64,000 nt of DNA, taken from contig CM066731.1 of assembly GCA_033961575.1 (NCBI GenBank), positions 61,781,501 through 61,845,500 on the forward strand, given 5' to 3'. Source of the stretch: Aselliscus stoliczkanus. Taxonomy: Eukaryota; Chordata; Mammalia; Chiroptera; Hipposideridae. Below, in pieces: positions 48,441 to 61,099 of this stretch; the stretch's first letter is position 1, and each line of letters starts with the position of its first letter. Below the pieces are notes generated by a model. It did no database searches. It saw only the letters and a list, made by a program, of their open reading frames with translations, and was not told the DNA's origin. Both the position numbers and the translations under genes were made by a program.

Positions 48441-50654
48441 GAATTCCCCCCAAGAACAAAATCAGTGCAAGGCAACCGGCACAGATGTCATTGGGGGTGG
48501 GGGAGAAAGGATAGTTGCTTCCTACCTTCCTCACTTCATGAAATACATAGATAATGATAGTCTTGTATGACTCTGGGGGATATGAACTGAAGCTATTGGA
48601 AGATATGGATGGTGTCTAGCTACCCCAGATCTTACTTGACTGCCTGAGAACTAAGGGGATCAGTGTCACACCATAATACATTCAGTTTCACTGTTGGGCA
48701 GCTTTGCTGTGGAGGATTTGCAGGCTCCCAGCCCTGGCCAATGCTGCTCATTTTCTTGAATGAACATTTTATTCTGTGACTCTGGAGACCCTATCCTGAC
48801 TGCTGGGATCAGAGCAAATGCTGCTGTCAGTCTCTCCTTCGTCTGTGTATGGGCCATCTCTGAATAGCATGGGGAAGGGTGCAGGAGGGCTCATGGAGGG
48901 TTTTGGCTTTCTTCACTCATTTATCCTTTGAAAACTAAGGAAGAAATAAGTGGGATTTTCATAGTCTACACATTTCAAAAATGTGAAGCCCAACTGTGGC
49001 AAGGAAAACACGATTTTCAGACTCTTTCTGTTGGGTCACATGGAAGTCTTCAAGTCATCCTCTCTGAGGGTATTAGAGCTCTCCCTGAAGTGGCAGGAAT
49101 GCTGGGCTGCCAAACTTCTCCTCCATGTGGAGGCTGTCCCTGGCACGGGATGATAATCAACATGTATGGGACACTTCTACGATTCAGGCGGGGTACTCAT
49201 TGCTCCCTCTTGGCATTAACTCTCTTGGTGACATCATGAAGTAAGTACTTCTGTTTTCAGCTCTTGTAAATTAACAGAGGGTTTTAGAAGTGCTACGACC
49301 TGCCTAAGGTCTACACAGCTAGGAAGAACTTGATTCCAATCCAATTTTTATAAGGCATGGCAGAATGAAAGTGAGGAGGTCTTCCAAGCAACCATGAGTA
49401 GGATGCTTTGTATTGGCATGGGATAGATGTTGGATGTAGAATCAGAGAATAGTGGGAAGATAGTTTGGGGTCATCATTTGTGGAAGATCTTGGGAGCAGA
49501 GTTAAAAAAAAAAAAAAAGCTCCATAACTTTTCAGGCAAATGGCTCCCCTGAGCCTGAATGCTTCCAGCCATGTGTGTGGGGTGCTGGATGCATTGGGAT
49601 AATGGGTCTAAGACCAGTCACTTGGTTTCTAGGTTTTCCACCCCCACCCCTAATGCAGAGCATTTCCACTTTTCTGTATGTTGTATTTTAGTGTAACACT
49701 TGCTTTTAAAAAAGGGTTCTATTGCTTAAGCATAAAAATTGAGCCATTGTCTTAAACAATGAAAAGTCACCGGAGCTATTCAAGAGGGGATAACATGATA
49801 CAGGGTGAACTGTGGTACAGTTAAAATAGTCATATAAATGGATCGACGTGGGGAGAAATGCAAGATAGGACAACCAGAAAGGATGACTTTTACTCCCCAT
49901 AGAATAATAGCTTTCATATTTCTGCATCTTTATTGTTCATTTCATACACAAATACCTAAAGCATCTTTAAGTATCACTCCCAAAAAGCAGTTTGGCAATT
50001 GGTCAATGCAACGTCATGGCCTTTGTATGATTTTCTTTCCATAAATAAATGATCCCCTTCTGTGATGCTTCAAACAGGGCCCTGCCTTAAATGAAATTCC
50101 CTTTGAAGGCAAAAGTGGGGTTATTGTAGCTTTTCAGTATGCTCCAGTTTTCTGATTTGGTTAAAGTGAAAAGGGAGATTCGTTTTCACTGCAGGAATTG
50201 TATGACTCACCTGGGCTTTCAAAGCTGTAAGTTCCCAGGAGATAAGCATGAGAATGTCTAGCTTCTCTCTTTCCCGTGGCTGCCTGTTTCAGCCTATGTC
50301 ACTTTGCCCCTGACTGTTATTCTACAGCTTCCCCACCCCCAGATGAAGCCTGCATGTGGGGTTCTGTGCAGGGCCAGCCCAGAGATTAGGTAATGGGAAA
50401 ATGATGGCATCTGAGATACTTCTGTGCTTGAGGATAAAGAGCCACAGACATCCACAGATAGCATCCACAAATGCCCATCACCGCCCCCACCTGTAACTCT
50501 AACACTCTCTGTCATCTCTGGTTTGATCAATGGCCTTGCTGCAAAGGGTAAACATAAAATGCCACCTGCATCACACAAAAATCTTTTGCTTTTGAAGCAT
50601 CTGTTATTTCAAAGGATAGATTATCCTTTCTAGTTTCAAATTCTCTCATTATAA
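48441..50654. other. No gene seen; mostly unique
   Basis: Upstream of the retropseudogene. A MIR fragment at 49.2 kb and an A-run at 49505-49518. Frames of 94 and 103 codons are unrecognised. Confidence -1.
49225..49352 (+). mobile_element. MIR fragment
   Basis: CGACCTGCCTAAGGTCTACA, CAGCTAGGAAGAACTTGATT and CCAATCC follow the sense MIR 3' half. Confidence -1.
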
Positions 50655-51450
50655 TATTCATTCATGTAACAGATCTTTATTTTGTACCTACTGCATGCCA
50701 GGCACTGTTCTGGGTCCTGGGGATACCGTGATAAGCAAAACGAAAATTCTTACCCCCTGGTACTGCTTTCCAATGGAGAAAAACAGACAAGATAAATAAG
50801 CAAAATCATAGTATGTTAGAAAATAATAACTGCTGTCGGGGAAAATAATGCAGGGGAACGGTTTGGGAATTGTTGGGGAGATTGCAAGTTCCAGTAGGGA
50901 AGGTCAGGGAAGCAAACCAGCTAACAGGGCAGAGCAAGCAGCAAAGATGGAAGCACAAGGCAGGAGAGTCTTCAGTAAGTACTAGGAGGTCAGGCAGGCT
51001 GAAGTGCACAGGGGAAGCGACAGAGGGCAAACGAGGTGTGGGGTAAGTACACATCAAAACAAACCTAGAAGAGCCTTGTGGGACTAGCAGTCACTTCCTG
51101 TGAGCTAGGAAGTCTCTAGAGGGTATTGATGTGGTGGGGCGGGGGGGTTGGTTTGCCATGGCCTGACTTGCTTTTGAATGTGATCGCTTGAGTTGCTATG
51201 GTGAGAACAGGATGGATGTGGAAGCAGGAAAGGTAGGATCAGGGAGATCTGTTATGTGGCAATTGTAATAATCCCAACAAGAGGACCAGAGCAGGTGCAG
51301 GAGAGATGATGAGACAAGCACAGAGGCTGGCGTGGGGCTTGACTGAGAGAAGACCAGGCTATCTCTAGGCTTTTAGCTGGAGCAACTGGGAGTATGAGTA
51401 GGCATTAACTCAGATGGAGAAACTGCATGGGGAGCAGGTTGGAGGAAAGA
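50655..51450 (-). mobile_element. L2 LINE fragment (antisense)
   Basis: The plus strand starts ACAGATCTTTATTTTGTACC, CTACTGCATGCCAGGCACTG, then GATAAATAAGCAAAATCATA and GGTCAGGGAAGCAAACCAGC. This is the reverse complement of an L2 3' end; similarity fades toward 51.4 kb. Confidence -1.
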
Positions 51451-52950
51451 ACAGAGAAAGCCTGTAAAATACCTGTTGCTTGTCCTTCGTATCACCATTT
51501 AAAAAGTTAAAGAAGACATATAAAACATATTTATGATAAATACATCTATATGAAATTCCCAGGTAGAGATTATTTAATTGACATTATAAATAACATTATA
51601 GGACAGATCATCTGGTAATTTGGGGGGAAATCTCTTACTTTTTATTATATCCTCACAATATAACATGCCCTGGGCACAGAGTAAGTGCTCAATGGATATT
51701 ATTTAAGTCAATCAAGTTTACCACTTGGAAGCAAACATAGGTAAATTCATTCTTAAGTCATTCCTGTTTTTATGGGCATTTACAAATTGTCAGATTGAAT
51801 TGGCCCCAGCCAAAAACTTAGTTCCATCCACATGATTGTTGCATGCAACTAAAAAAGCAACCGCAGACCCAGCCAAAACAGACTCGTGGCCTCCCATCAA
51901 GTTAATCATTAAACACAGTAAAACTCTCCCCTCCTAACCAGCTGCCATACTGTGAAAATAAACCGGTTACCACAGAGAGGAAGGAGGGGGAGTTGCATGT
52001 ATGTGGCGAGAAGGGAAGCTGGCTCCCTCCTGGCCTCCAGAGGGTTTCCCTGCCCTGAGCCTTTTGTGATTTACCACAGCCTCCCTACTATGACGGTTAC
52101 CTCTGGTTTTTTCTTTTTAAAGTAAAACCAGAAAGATGTGTTCGTTTTCAAGATTACTTTTTGAAAAAAAAAAAAAAAAACTTCCTATGGACATTTTCAA
52201 TGTGCTTTTATTTACAAACAAATGTTTATAACATTTATAACATTCCATTTATAACATTTCTGTTTATAACAATAATAGTAATAATAATACATTTACTACA
52301 AAGAAGAGTTATTATGCACACTCTCCCTGCAGACCTCACTTGCTTTCCAGCAGCACAAGCCAGACGCCATCCCTCTCCACTAGTAAAGTACATTTTGGAT
52401 CCTTTCTTCGTATTTCTTTCTGCTGCTCAAAAATAGGCCCTCTCTCTTTATTCCCTATATCATCCATTAGAGGAAATGTGATTTTTCCCATTTTCTAAAA
52501 ACTTTAAGAGAATAATAATGACCGCTATCTGTAACGCTTTGCAAAGCACTTTTGAGTACATTTTCAAGTGTAATTCTCATACCACTATCTTGACTTTCTA
52601 GATAAGAAAATCAAAAGCTTGACTTGAACTCTGAATGAATGGGTAGGGAGCAATATTTTAATGCTATGTTTTATTCAGTGAGTTGTCTGAAATGGGGACA
52701 ATTTGATATTTTCTGTTGTGACTTTCAAATAAGACGTGGAAAGACTTTTTCCTTCCATGATAACTTTTGTGTGTGTGTTTCTTTTGATCCTGGAAATTAT
52801 GACTACTAGAAATTTCTTCAATCCTTGCCTTTGCCTTTGTTGTTTATTATGTTGTTGTTTTTGTGTGTTTTGTTTTGTTTTCCTTTCTATTTATAACATT
52901 GCAGTACAGCAAAAAAAAACACATAGGTTTTTGGTTCTTCCACATAATTG
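51451..52950. other. Unique sequence with small repeats
   Basis: An L2 scrap at about 51660-51710 (GGGCACAGAGTAAGTGCTCA), an A-run near 52163-52180 followed by reiterated TTTATAACATT, and an otherwise unique stretch at 51.79-52.10 kb. No gene seen. Confidence -1.
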
Positions 52951-52953
52951 CAT

Positions 52954-52954
<1 letters not shown>

Positions 52955-53040
<86 letters not shown>
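52955..53040 (+). repeat. (GT)n-(GA)n compound microsatellite
   Basis: Twenty-four GT units (52955-53002), then CT, then eighteen GA units (53005-53040). The polypurine GA block next to an alternating purine-pyrimidine block could adopt non-B DNA. It explains the Val-Cys and Arg-Glu runs in the 120-codon frame at 52736-53098. Confidence -1.
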
Positions 53041-53043
<3 letters not shown>

Positions 53044-53199
53044 TGAGATGCTTAAAGCAAATTATCTGAATTCTCTACATGTCGGTTTGATCCTCTAAAA
53101 AAATGGGAATAATAATAATTACCTCCTAGAATACTTGTCAGGATTATTAGCTCATGGCAAGTGTGTGGTACTGAACTGGGTACACATTAAGCTGCCTCT

Positions 53200-53620
53200 T
53201 CATCGTCTTCCTGACCTCTGAATGTTGGAGGTCACCAGGGATTAGTTCCGAGCCCTCTCTCTTTTACCTGCATACACTCTCTCTAGGTGATCGCATCTGT
53301 TCCTGTAGCTTCAAATCTTATCCACCTATCTATTTGCTTTCGCCTCTCAAATTTATATCTTTGGCCCTGTCCCCTTAAATGTCTCACAGCATCTCAAACT
53401 TAACTTTTGGCCTTTCCTTTCTCCCATGGAACCTTCATCAAATCCTTGGCAATACTTGTCTCAAATGCTGATTATGTTTGTAGATGCTGCTTTGCCTACT
53501 TCTTGTCTGTCGCCCCAACTAGACCTGAAGAGCCACAAAGATGGGTGACCATGTTTGTCTTGTGCCCGGCACCTTGTCTGAGATATGCTTGTTACTCAAA
53601 AGACATTTTTGAATGATGGG
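53200..53620 (+). mobile_element. L2 LINE fragments (coding region joined to 3' end)
   Basis: Coding-region motifs CTCAAATTTATATCTTTGGC and CAGCATCTCAAACTTAACTT, then the 3' end motif GTTACTCAAAAGACATTTTT followed by GAATGATGG. The piece between them is deleted. Confidence -1.
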
Positions 53621-54687
53621 AGCTGTTCTTTTTATGTGTGTACTTGTCTCCTTGGTTTTTTTCATTTGTAATTGTAATGAATGTTTTACAAATAATTTTA
53701 ATTTGGCTGTCAGATGTGCAGATGTTCTGGATGCCATGCCTGTAACCTCAGGCTGATTAGACTGGCCTGGCTGGTCATGCAGCTTTCACTTTCCTGCTAG
53801 CTCCCGGGTCTGCCTTTGTGAAGCTGTCCACTCTGTGAAGGAGGGAGAGAGACAGGCCCTCAGGGAAAGCCACTTGTGCTTACTAACTTCTTACCAGAAC
53901 CACCACCACACAGTACAAGACTAATTACAGCCATTTGATCACATCTCCATTTGCTTTGTGAATAACATGTGTATGATATTTATATTTCAACTCAATCAGT
54001 GCTGTTTAGAGAGTTTGCTAGAATTTGTGTGTCAGCTACATAAAGCTTTAAAGTAGGTATCACATTTTGGGTTGAATTTAACTAATAATGATTATAGAAA
54101 GAATGGGGTAAAAAGATATCTTTCTCAGTTCAAAGAAATCTGCCAGGGAGCAAAGAGATAAAATCCACCCAAAAGATGCTTATTCACAGTGATGTGTGTC
54201 ATTTTGGAAATGTCATTATAATAAACAGAAATTTCTCTCAGTTTTGAAGTTTTGAAAAAAAAATCTAATTGCCTGTGGTGGTTTTCAGCAATTTTATTCT
54301 TTCATAGTAATGAAATCATGTGACATGTATTTCATTCAGATTTTGCCCAAGAATTTAAGATAAATAGTACTTTTCAATCATGTGAAAACCTTCCAGGAGT
54401 CCGTGATTTCCCATTTTCTATTTCAAGGGATTTCTCATCTCTTGGCCTGTCTTTCATCCAGGAACCAGCCAATAAGAGACTCCTCCTCTGATCACCTAGG
54501 TCTTCTCCATACCTGCCTTCCCACATTACCTGTTGTTCTCCATCCTCAAATATTGTATAGTCTAGTTGGACCTCCCATGATTTAGAATTTTTATGTAAAT
54601 CTATGAACAGACATGAATATGCCTGCATGCTAATTAGTGTCTTACAAAGAGCCCCAGAAGCATGATGAGAATAGCTGGGCCCTGGTC
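53621..54687. other. Repeat-free stretch, no gene seen
   Basis: No recognised repeat. Overlapping frames of 67 and 107 codons on opposite strands at 54.4-54.7 kb are without motifs. Confidence -1.
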
Positions 54688-54815
54688 TCAGCCCCACTAC
54701 TGACTAGCTGGATCAGCTGATGATAGCTCAGAGCTCCTGTTTACTCATTCTTGAGATAAGGAGATTGAACAAGATGGTCTCTGAATTGCTTAAGGCTCCA
54801 AGAGCCTGAATTCTG
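54688..54815 (-). mobile_element. MIR-type fragment (antisense)
   Basis: CTCCTGTTTACTCATTCTTG, AGATAAGGAGATTGAACAAG and ATGGTCTCTGAATTGCTTAA follow an antisense MIR/MIR3 pattern. Confidence -1.
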
Positions 54816-55189
54816 TCTTCTTTGTGCTGATGGTCTAGAAGACTTCATTAATTATCAAGAGATAAGATTGTGCTCAAGCAGCCAGGTAGACAGATCAGCC
54901 TGTTGAAAGGTAAAAGACCAGTGAAGTGCTTCTAATGAGTGGTCATTGCTTTCAGTGATAAATCAATTTGAGCCTCATTAGTCTAGTGATGCTTTCAAGG
55001 CTAATTACTACGACAATGATCTCTGTGTTTGGTAGAGCCTGGATTTGGAATAAGTTCATTCTAATAGATAGTTCAGGGGAAATTTTGAGAACTATCATTT
55101 AATGTAGATTATATAAACTTAGCATGTATAGTAATTTGACTGGCTTCCTATGAGAAAAGCTTTAATGGGCAAGATACTGAGCTATTCTC

Positions 55190-55720
55190 TTACCTACAGT
55201 CCTCTCTCTTTCAGAGCCTCTCCACTCTCACTGCCATCCTCCTAATTTACATCCTCATTATCTCTCATTGAGACAATTTCAATAACCTATGGACTTGTCT
55301 GCCCACCTCCTCTCCCGACACATGGCAGTTCTGTATAGTGCTATCAGATTAATCTTTTAAGGCAGGGATATCTGCAGAAATAGCTACAAATGCTTCAGCT
55401 TGCTATTCAAGGTCACAAACAATGTAGATCCAACCTGTCTTTCCAGGTATGTCTCCCACCAATTGTTCACATTTACGCTTTGTCCCAGTAAAATTGGATC
55501 AGTCCCTGGCCCTGATTGTTCTCAGCCCTTACCTCTCTCTGCACCTTCGCTGTTCCCATTGGTGTTTAAAATCCTGCAAGTCCTTAAATGTTACCTATCC
55601 CACAAAGACTTTATTCTTCAACCACAAATGGACAGGACCTGTTTTCCTCTAAATTCATCTGTTATTCTGGGTGCCTGTCTTTTGGTGCTTTTATAGTCTG
55701 CCTTCTATTACTTTGTACCT
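55190..55720 (+). mobile_element. L2 LINE fragment
   Basis: Sense L2 late coding region and start of 3' UTR: CACTGCCATCCTCCTAATTT, TTCAGCTTGCTATTCAAGGT, AATGTTACCTATCCCACAAA. The 98-codon frame in it is a decayed-repeat frame. Confidence -1.
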
Positions 55721-56267
55721 AAAATCATAAAATTGTGGAATTTCAGAGCTGAGTGAAGTGTTAGAGATCATTCTCACCTGAAAGATATTTTATGCATCTA
55801 CAGACTTCTAAACAGGAATGGCGGACTGGTTTTTCATCTCGCCCATTGACTTTTCACTAGAGTGGTAACACATTCCTAAATTCTTACTGTAATGTTTTAC
55901 ACAAAAGTGATGCACATTTCATATCTGTTGGCTAAATGGGAGGCAGTCACCTCAATGGAAAAATAGGTATAGATGAAGACAATCACAAAACACACATTCT
56001 TCTTATGTTAATACTGTTATAAGTCGCTACTATGTGGAATACTACAGTTTGCCGAACCTTTTGTTCTTCCATTAATTCATTCACCCAGAGTCTGCTGAAC
56101 AGCTACTCTATGTTTGGCACTGCGTTGGAGTCCTATTGCCCGGAAGTACTCATGGATTAGCAAGATACTTGCTATGGAGCTTGTGATTGGGCTAAAGAAA
56201 GAACTCTGCTCTAGAAACTGTAATAAGAATGATTCCATCACTGCTTAAGAATATGAAGGGGAGTGTG

Positions 56268-56758
56268 GTAGACTGTTAGCATGAATGGCTTCAACTTTCA
56301 GCCTCTCTGTGTACAGTTTCTTTGTCAATATAACCTTCCATTTTTCCCTTCAACTGGTAGAGTAGATTTCATGGCCTCTTAATTCCGAATTTAGCTATGT
56401 GGAATTACCTTGGCCAATGTAATGTTAACAGTTGTACCACAGGCAGAAGCTTGAATATATACCTGCCTGTCTGTTTTCCCTCTTACTTCATTGTCATGGT
56501 CACAGAACAGGCCTACACTAGCTTCCTGGAGGATAAAACAGCCCCATATCATTTGAGTGTGGCTTTCCTGGGTCAGTCAATATTCAGATGACCCTTAGAC
56601 ATGTGAGCAAGCCAAGCTCCTATTAGTTAAGCCCTGGATAGATCGGTCACTTCAGACTCATGGCCTAAATAAATGGTTAGTGCATCCCACTAAAGTTCCG
56701 TGGTTGTTTGTTATACAGCACTATTGTTGCAATAGATAACTGATACATTGAGAATGAA
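56268..56758 (+). mobile_element. Old MaLR-like LTR, sense
   Basis: Weakly conserved: TGTGGAATTACCTTGGCCAA, a middle with GTGGCTTTCCTGGGTCAG, and an end with TTTGTTATACAGCACTATTG followed by AATAGATAACTGATACA, the MaLR terminal pattern. The 64-codon frame is spurious. Confidence -1.
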
Positions 56759-57429
56759 GACAATTAGATGCAGACTTTCCCTAGGAAGGAAGTGACAAGT
56801 ACTTCAAGTGCAGTCATTTCCTGTTTCCTTAAATATCTAAGGGCAGCTGTTTCCAGTAGTCAATGAATCATCAAAGGTGTTCTGGAAAGGTTATTTTGCT
56901 ACAAAATTGTTTTTAATTGAGTTAAATGAGTTAGAAAAATAATGGAATCTCTATTTAGAACCATAAAAGAGATAATACCCAACTAACTCATTTCCCTCAA
57001 ACTCATTAGCATAGATATTTCCACCACATTTGCAGCAAATTAATATGGGTTATTTCCCATAGCAGCATTTATCAACATACTAACATATCCTGAATTATGG
57101 ATGGCTTAATAAAATTTGACAATGGCACACATTGCTCTTTGAGAGACAATTCTAGGGGTACCATAGGGCTTTGGGCAACTGTGATCAGTTAAGATAGTCA
57201 TATTTTTTGGTCATAATTGTTCCTATTACTATTTGCTGATATTATGTCTAATGAAAGATCAGTTTATGTTGTTTCTGGGTCCAATGCACTGGTACTTTAG
57301 GAGTGTAAATCTCGAGTACGACTCTCCTGGCTCCTAGTTACAGTGGGGATCCCATGACCATTAAAATCCTTCACATTCTTATAACTTTTATCATACACAC
57401 TGTGATCAATACATTGTAATTTAAAAAGT

Positions 57430-58145
57430 AGTAACGTTATTTAAAAAACAAACAAACAGAAAATAACAAGTGTTGACAAGGATGTAAAGAAATGTGCACT
57501 GTTGGTGCACATTTCCACTGTTGGTGGAAAACAGTATGACAGTTCCTCAAAAATTAAGCATCAAACTACCATATAATCCAAAAATTCTGCCTCTGGGTAT
57601 ATACCCCCCAAAAATGAAGGCAGGGACTCAAACTGATATTTGTATGCCAATATTCATAGCAACATTATAGTGTTATTAACATCATAATAGTGGTATCCTC
57701 ATCCTTTTCATGGAAACAACCCAAATATCCATCAACAAATGAATGGATAAGCCAAATGTGGTGTATACATATGATGGAATATTATTCACCCTTAAAAAGT
57801 GGTGAAATTCTGATACATGCTACAACATGAATGAACCTGGAAAACATTATGCAAAGTGAAATAACCCAGATACAAAAGGACAAATATTGTATTCCACTTA
57901 TAGGAGGTACATAGTATAGTCAAATTGATAGAGACAAAAGGTAGAATAGCCGTTATCAGGGGTTTGGGGGAGGGAAGAATGGGAGGTTAGTGTTTAATGG
58001 GTACAGAGATTCCATTTGGGATATGGAAAAGTTCTGGAGATGGATGGTGGTGATGGCTTCACAACAATGTTAACTGTACACCTAAAAATGGTTAAAATGG
58101 TAAATTGTATGTTAGGTATGTTTTAACACAGTAAAAATATGAAAG
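57430..58145 (+). mobile_element. L1MB-type 3' end
   Basis: About 0.7 kb of the L1 ORF2 terminus and 3' UTR: AGTTCCTCAAAAATTAAGCA, CAACCCAAATATCCATCAAC, AATGAATGGATAAGCC, AAGTGAAATAACCCAGATAC, then ATGGTTAAAATGGTAAATTG. No open frame of any length remains. A direct repeat GTTGGTG..CAC near 57500 is a small internal duplication. Confidence -1.
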
Positions 58146-60671
58146 AGAAAAAAAAATATTAATTGGTAGCTTAATCAGGTACATTCCATGATCATTCTGG
58201 GGACATTTTCCCTCATCCTCTGTATTGTCCACCTCTACAGAAAAACAAACAAACAAAACACCAGCGTGATGTGTTATCATCATAATCATGAGTCCAAATC
58301 CTGAGCCTGTATATGGCTAGGAGGCAAGTTAATTAACTTTTTCTTACCCTTAATTTTTCCTTCTGTAAATGGTGATAATATCCACCTAAAAAGGCTAGGT
58401 ATTAAAGAATTAAATATCTTACAGTTCAAAAGTATCATTGTTTTCCACTGAGGTTTCTGAATTTCCTTCATTTGGTTTGCTAAACACCACTTATGTTAAC
58501 AACACTTTAAGTTTTAGGTTTCATCCAAGATCAAGGACATATCAAGGTCTGCTTAGGTTTGGGAAGAGTATAATGGACTTGAATCTAGTTATTTCCCATT
58601 TGTAACTTTAGGCTCTTGAGGTGGTAGTGTACAACAATTCAACTTTATAAACATAATACTTTTAATTCATCAGCACCATTAGCTTATCAAACAAAGGTTC
58701 AGTATAGATTAAAAGATGCTTTCCAAATGTCATCACGATCAAGATTGTAATTCTCTTTATGAAGAAGGACAGTATTGGCTTAAATTACGGGTGATGGAAG
58801 ATACGCCATTTGTCTTTTTAGTCCTAGCATTTGGCACATATTGCATATTTAGTACATGTTTTGAATAGAAATAAAGAATCCTAACTTCTGAGTCATAGAG
58901 AAGGATATTTGTAGGTTGAAAACTACATGGATGTAACTCTGCTGGTAGCACAAAAGCATTGGTGGAAGATTGAAGAGTTGAAATAATAGTTAGAGAAGTT
59001 TATTTGTTGCTATTATCGAGCATTGGATGAAGTCATAGCAAATTTAAAAATAAGGATTTTTTTCTTGTGTATAAGCAAAAAATGGTATTATAGGGGTCTG
59101 AGAAAGGTCCCTAAAACAACCCAGCAATAACTGCTATGGTTTCACTTTGCTAAAGGGGTTGACTTCCGTTTGTTCTTTGAAGCCATCCCCTTGCTTACAT
59201 ACCATAAAAGTAGAAATGACAAATGGGGGCTGCAGTATACCAGTCATCACATTTTGGAAGAGAACAATATGAGAAAAAAAAAAGATTGTTTTTTTATCAC
59301 AAAGCAAGGTAGTACATGTAGGTACATTGGGGGAAAAAAACTTAATAAAAAGTGTTTGAGTATCTTTGCCAAGAATTTTTTTAATCAAAGCTCTTATGTT
59401 TATGAGTTTCCTGATGGAAGCAATGAGCACAGTCTTTGCTCAATTTGTTGCAAAGCAATATTGAGGAAAATTGAACAAAATATGCACTAAGAAAAAATTT
59501 TGTGCCAGTCCCTGGGGTATGAACAGGCTGACAATATAATAGATGTTTTCCATTTTCCTGTGTCTAGAGCTTGAGGTGGTTGCAAGCCGTATATTACCCT
59601 TGGTCCACTCGCACCATTTTCACTGACATTAATGGGAGGCTCATTGCAAAAATAAGGCAATCTGAAATCTTGTTATTATTTATGGAATGAGATCATTCTA
59701 TCTGGTGTAAGAGCTCCATTGTGCCTCATTACACACTCCAGACAGACAAAAATGCTAATAGCCATTATGTGAGCACATTGGAGAAGAATTGGGCCTCCGA
59801 AAAGTGTAATGTTGGAAACATTCACCTAAAATGGGTGTTTTCAGTAAAACAGCGATAAATATTCCAAACTAGTTGCTTTGTTTTTGTTCACATCGTCTAT
59901 GTCCTCTACCTTCGAACCTCATCTTTCCATATGCATGGAACTTCTTCAGACTTAGGGGTGCAGATTGTAAGGACATGACATTGTTTCTTTTGACAAGGTC
60001 TCCATTGCAAAATCAAGTGCAGTCATGGCTAAACATGAAGAACTTGAAAAGAATTCATTTAAATCATAAAGTTATTGAGGCTGATGAGCAATCATCTCAA
60101 TTCCCATGGACAATAAAATTGTTGTACCTCTGTTCTGGGGTTATTAAGATCCACATTAATATTTCTTCTCTCTTATGGCATCCTGGAAAACTCCACCATA
60201 TTCTTCCTGACTTGAAGAGGGTTTCTGTTTCTGACCTGTTATTTCTGCTTCCTGTATTCTTGCTCTCATTGCCTTCTCCTATTACCTAATGTTTACATAT
60301 CCAATCACCCGCCATGCTAGTTAGTATTGGAAACTGTCTCATAGTAACACTAGATAATTATAATTCCAGTTGGAGCTTTGCTGAGTTGCGTGCTTTTTTG
60401 TATTCTAGAATTTCCATTTAAATGTAGTGGAACTCACTTATCATTTGATAGGCCAGTATTCAGCCCAAGTTTAGGGTAGTTGTGCAAGTTAGGGGTTAAC
60501 TTCGGATGTGGATATTGCCTTTTATTTCACTGAGAAAATAGAAGCAACCAGAAGAGAACTTCCACGAACCCTACCGCCACAGCTAACCCTCCCCCTGCAT
60601 CTGAATCCATGTACATCCTTTGCCCTGCCTCCTCTTACAAGCACCAGCCATCCCTACTTTGCATTGAGTTC
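58146..60671. other. Repeat-poor stretch, no gene seen
   Basis: Frames of 98-138 codons (for example 59170-59490 plus, 59873-60289 plus) have no recognisable domain. The stretch 59560-59810 has the look of a conserved noncoding element (see findings). Confidence -1.
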
Positions 60672-61078
60672 TGTTAAGGGTTGAGTTGTGGCTCCCCAAA
60701 ATTCATATATTGAAGTCCTAAAGTCCTAACCCTAGAACTCAGAATGTGGCCTTATTTGGAAATAGGGTCATTGCAGATGAAATGAGTTAAGATGAAGTCA
60801 TGATGAACAAGAGTGGGGTTCTAGTCTAATATGCCTGGTGACCTTATAAAAACAGAAAATTTGGACACAGACACACAGGGAGAATGTACTGTAAAGATTG
60901 GATTTACGTTACCATGAACCAAAGAGCTGGCAGAAGCTAGGAGAGAGGCCCACAACAGATCCTTCCCTGTCGAGCAGGGGGACATGACCCTGCCAACACT
61001 TGATATTGGACTGCTAATCTCCAGAATGTGAGACAATACATTTCTGTTGTTTTAGCCACTCAGGAAGTTGATACAGAT
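60672..61078 (+). mobile_element. MaLR-type solo LTR, sense
   Basis: Starts GGTTGAGTTGTGGCTCCCCA and AAATTCATATATTGAAGTCC, then CCTTATTTGGAAATAGGGTC. It ends GAGACAATACATTTCTGTTG and TTTTAGCCACTCAGGAAG. Clearly the sense version of the LTR family seen at 4.1 and 17.0 kb. Confidence -1.
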
Positions 61079-61099
61079 CCCAACCCCTCTCCCCACCAA

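Noticed and set aside
52736..53098. 120-codon frame with hydrophobic start, Val-Cys and Arg-Glu runs
   Set aside because: Produced by the GT and GA microsatellites; no family resemblance.
59170..59490. Possible processed pseudogene with a 106-codon frame
   Set aside because: No protein family recognised in any frame, and no A tail or target-site duplication seen.
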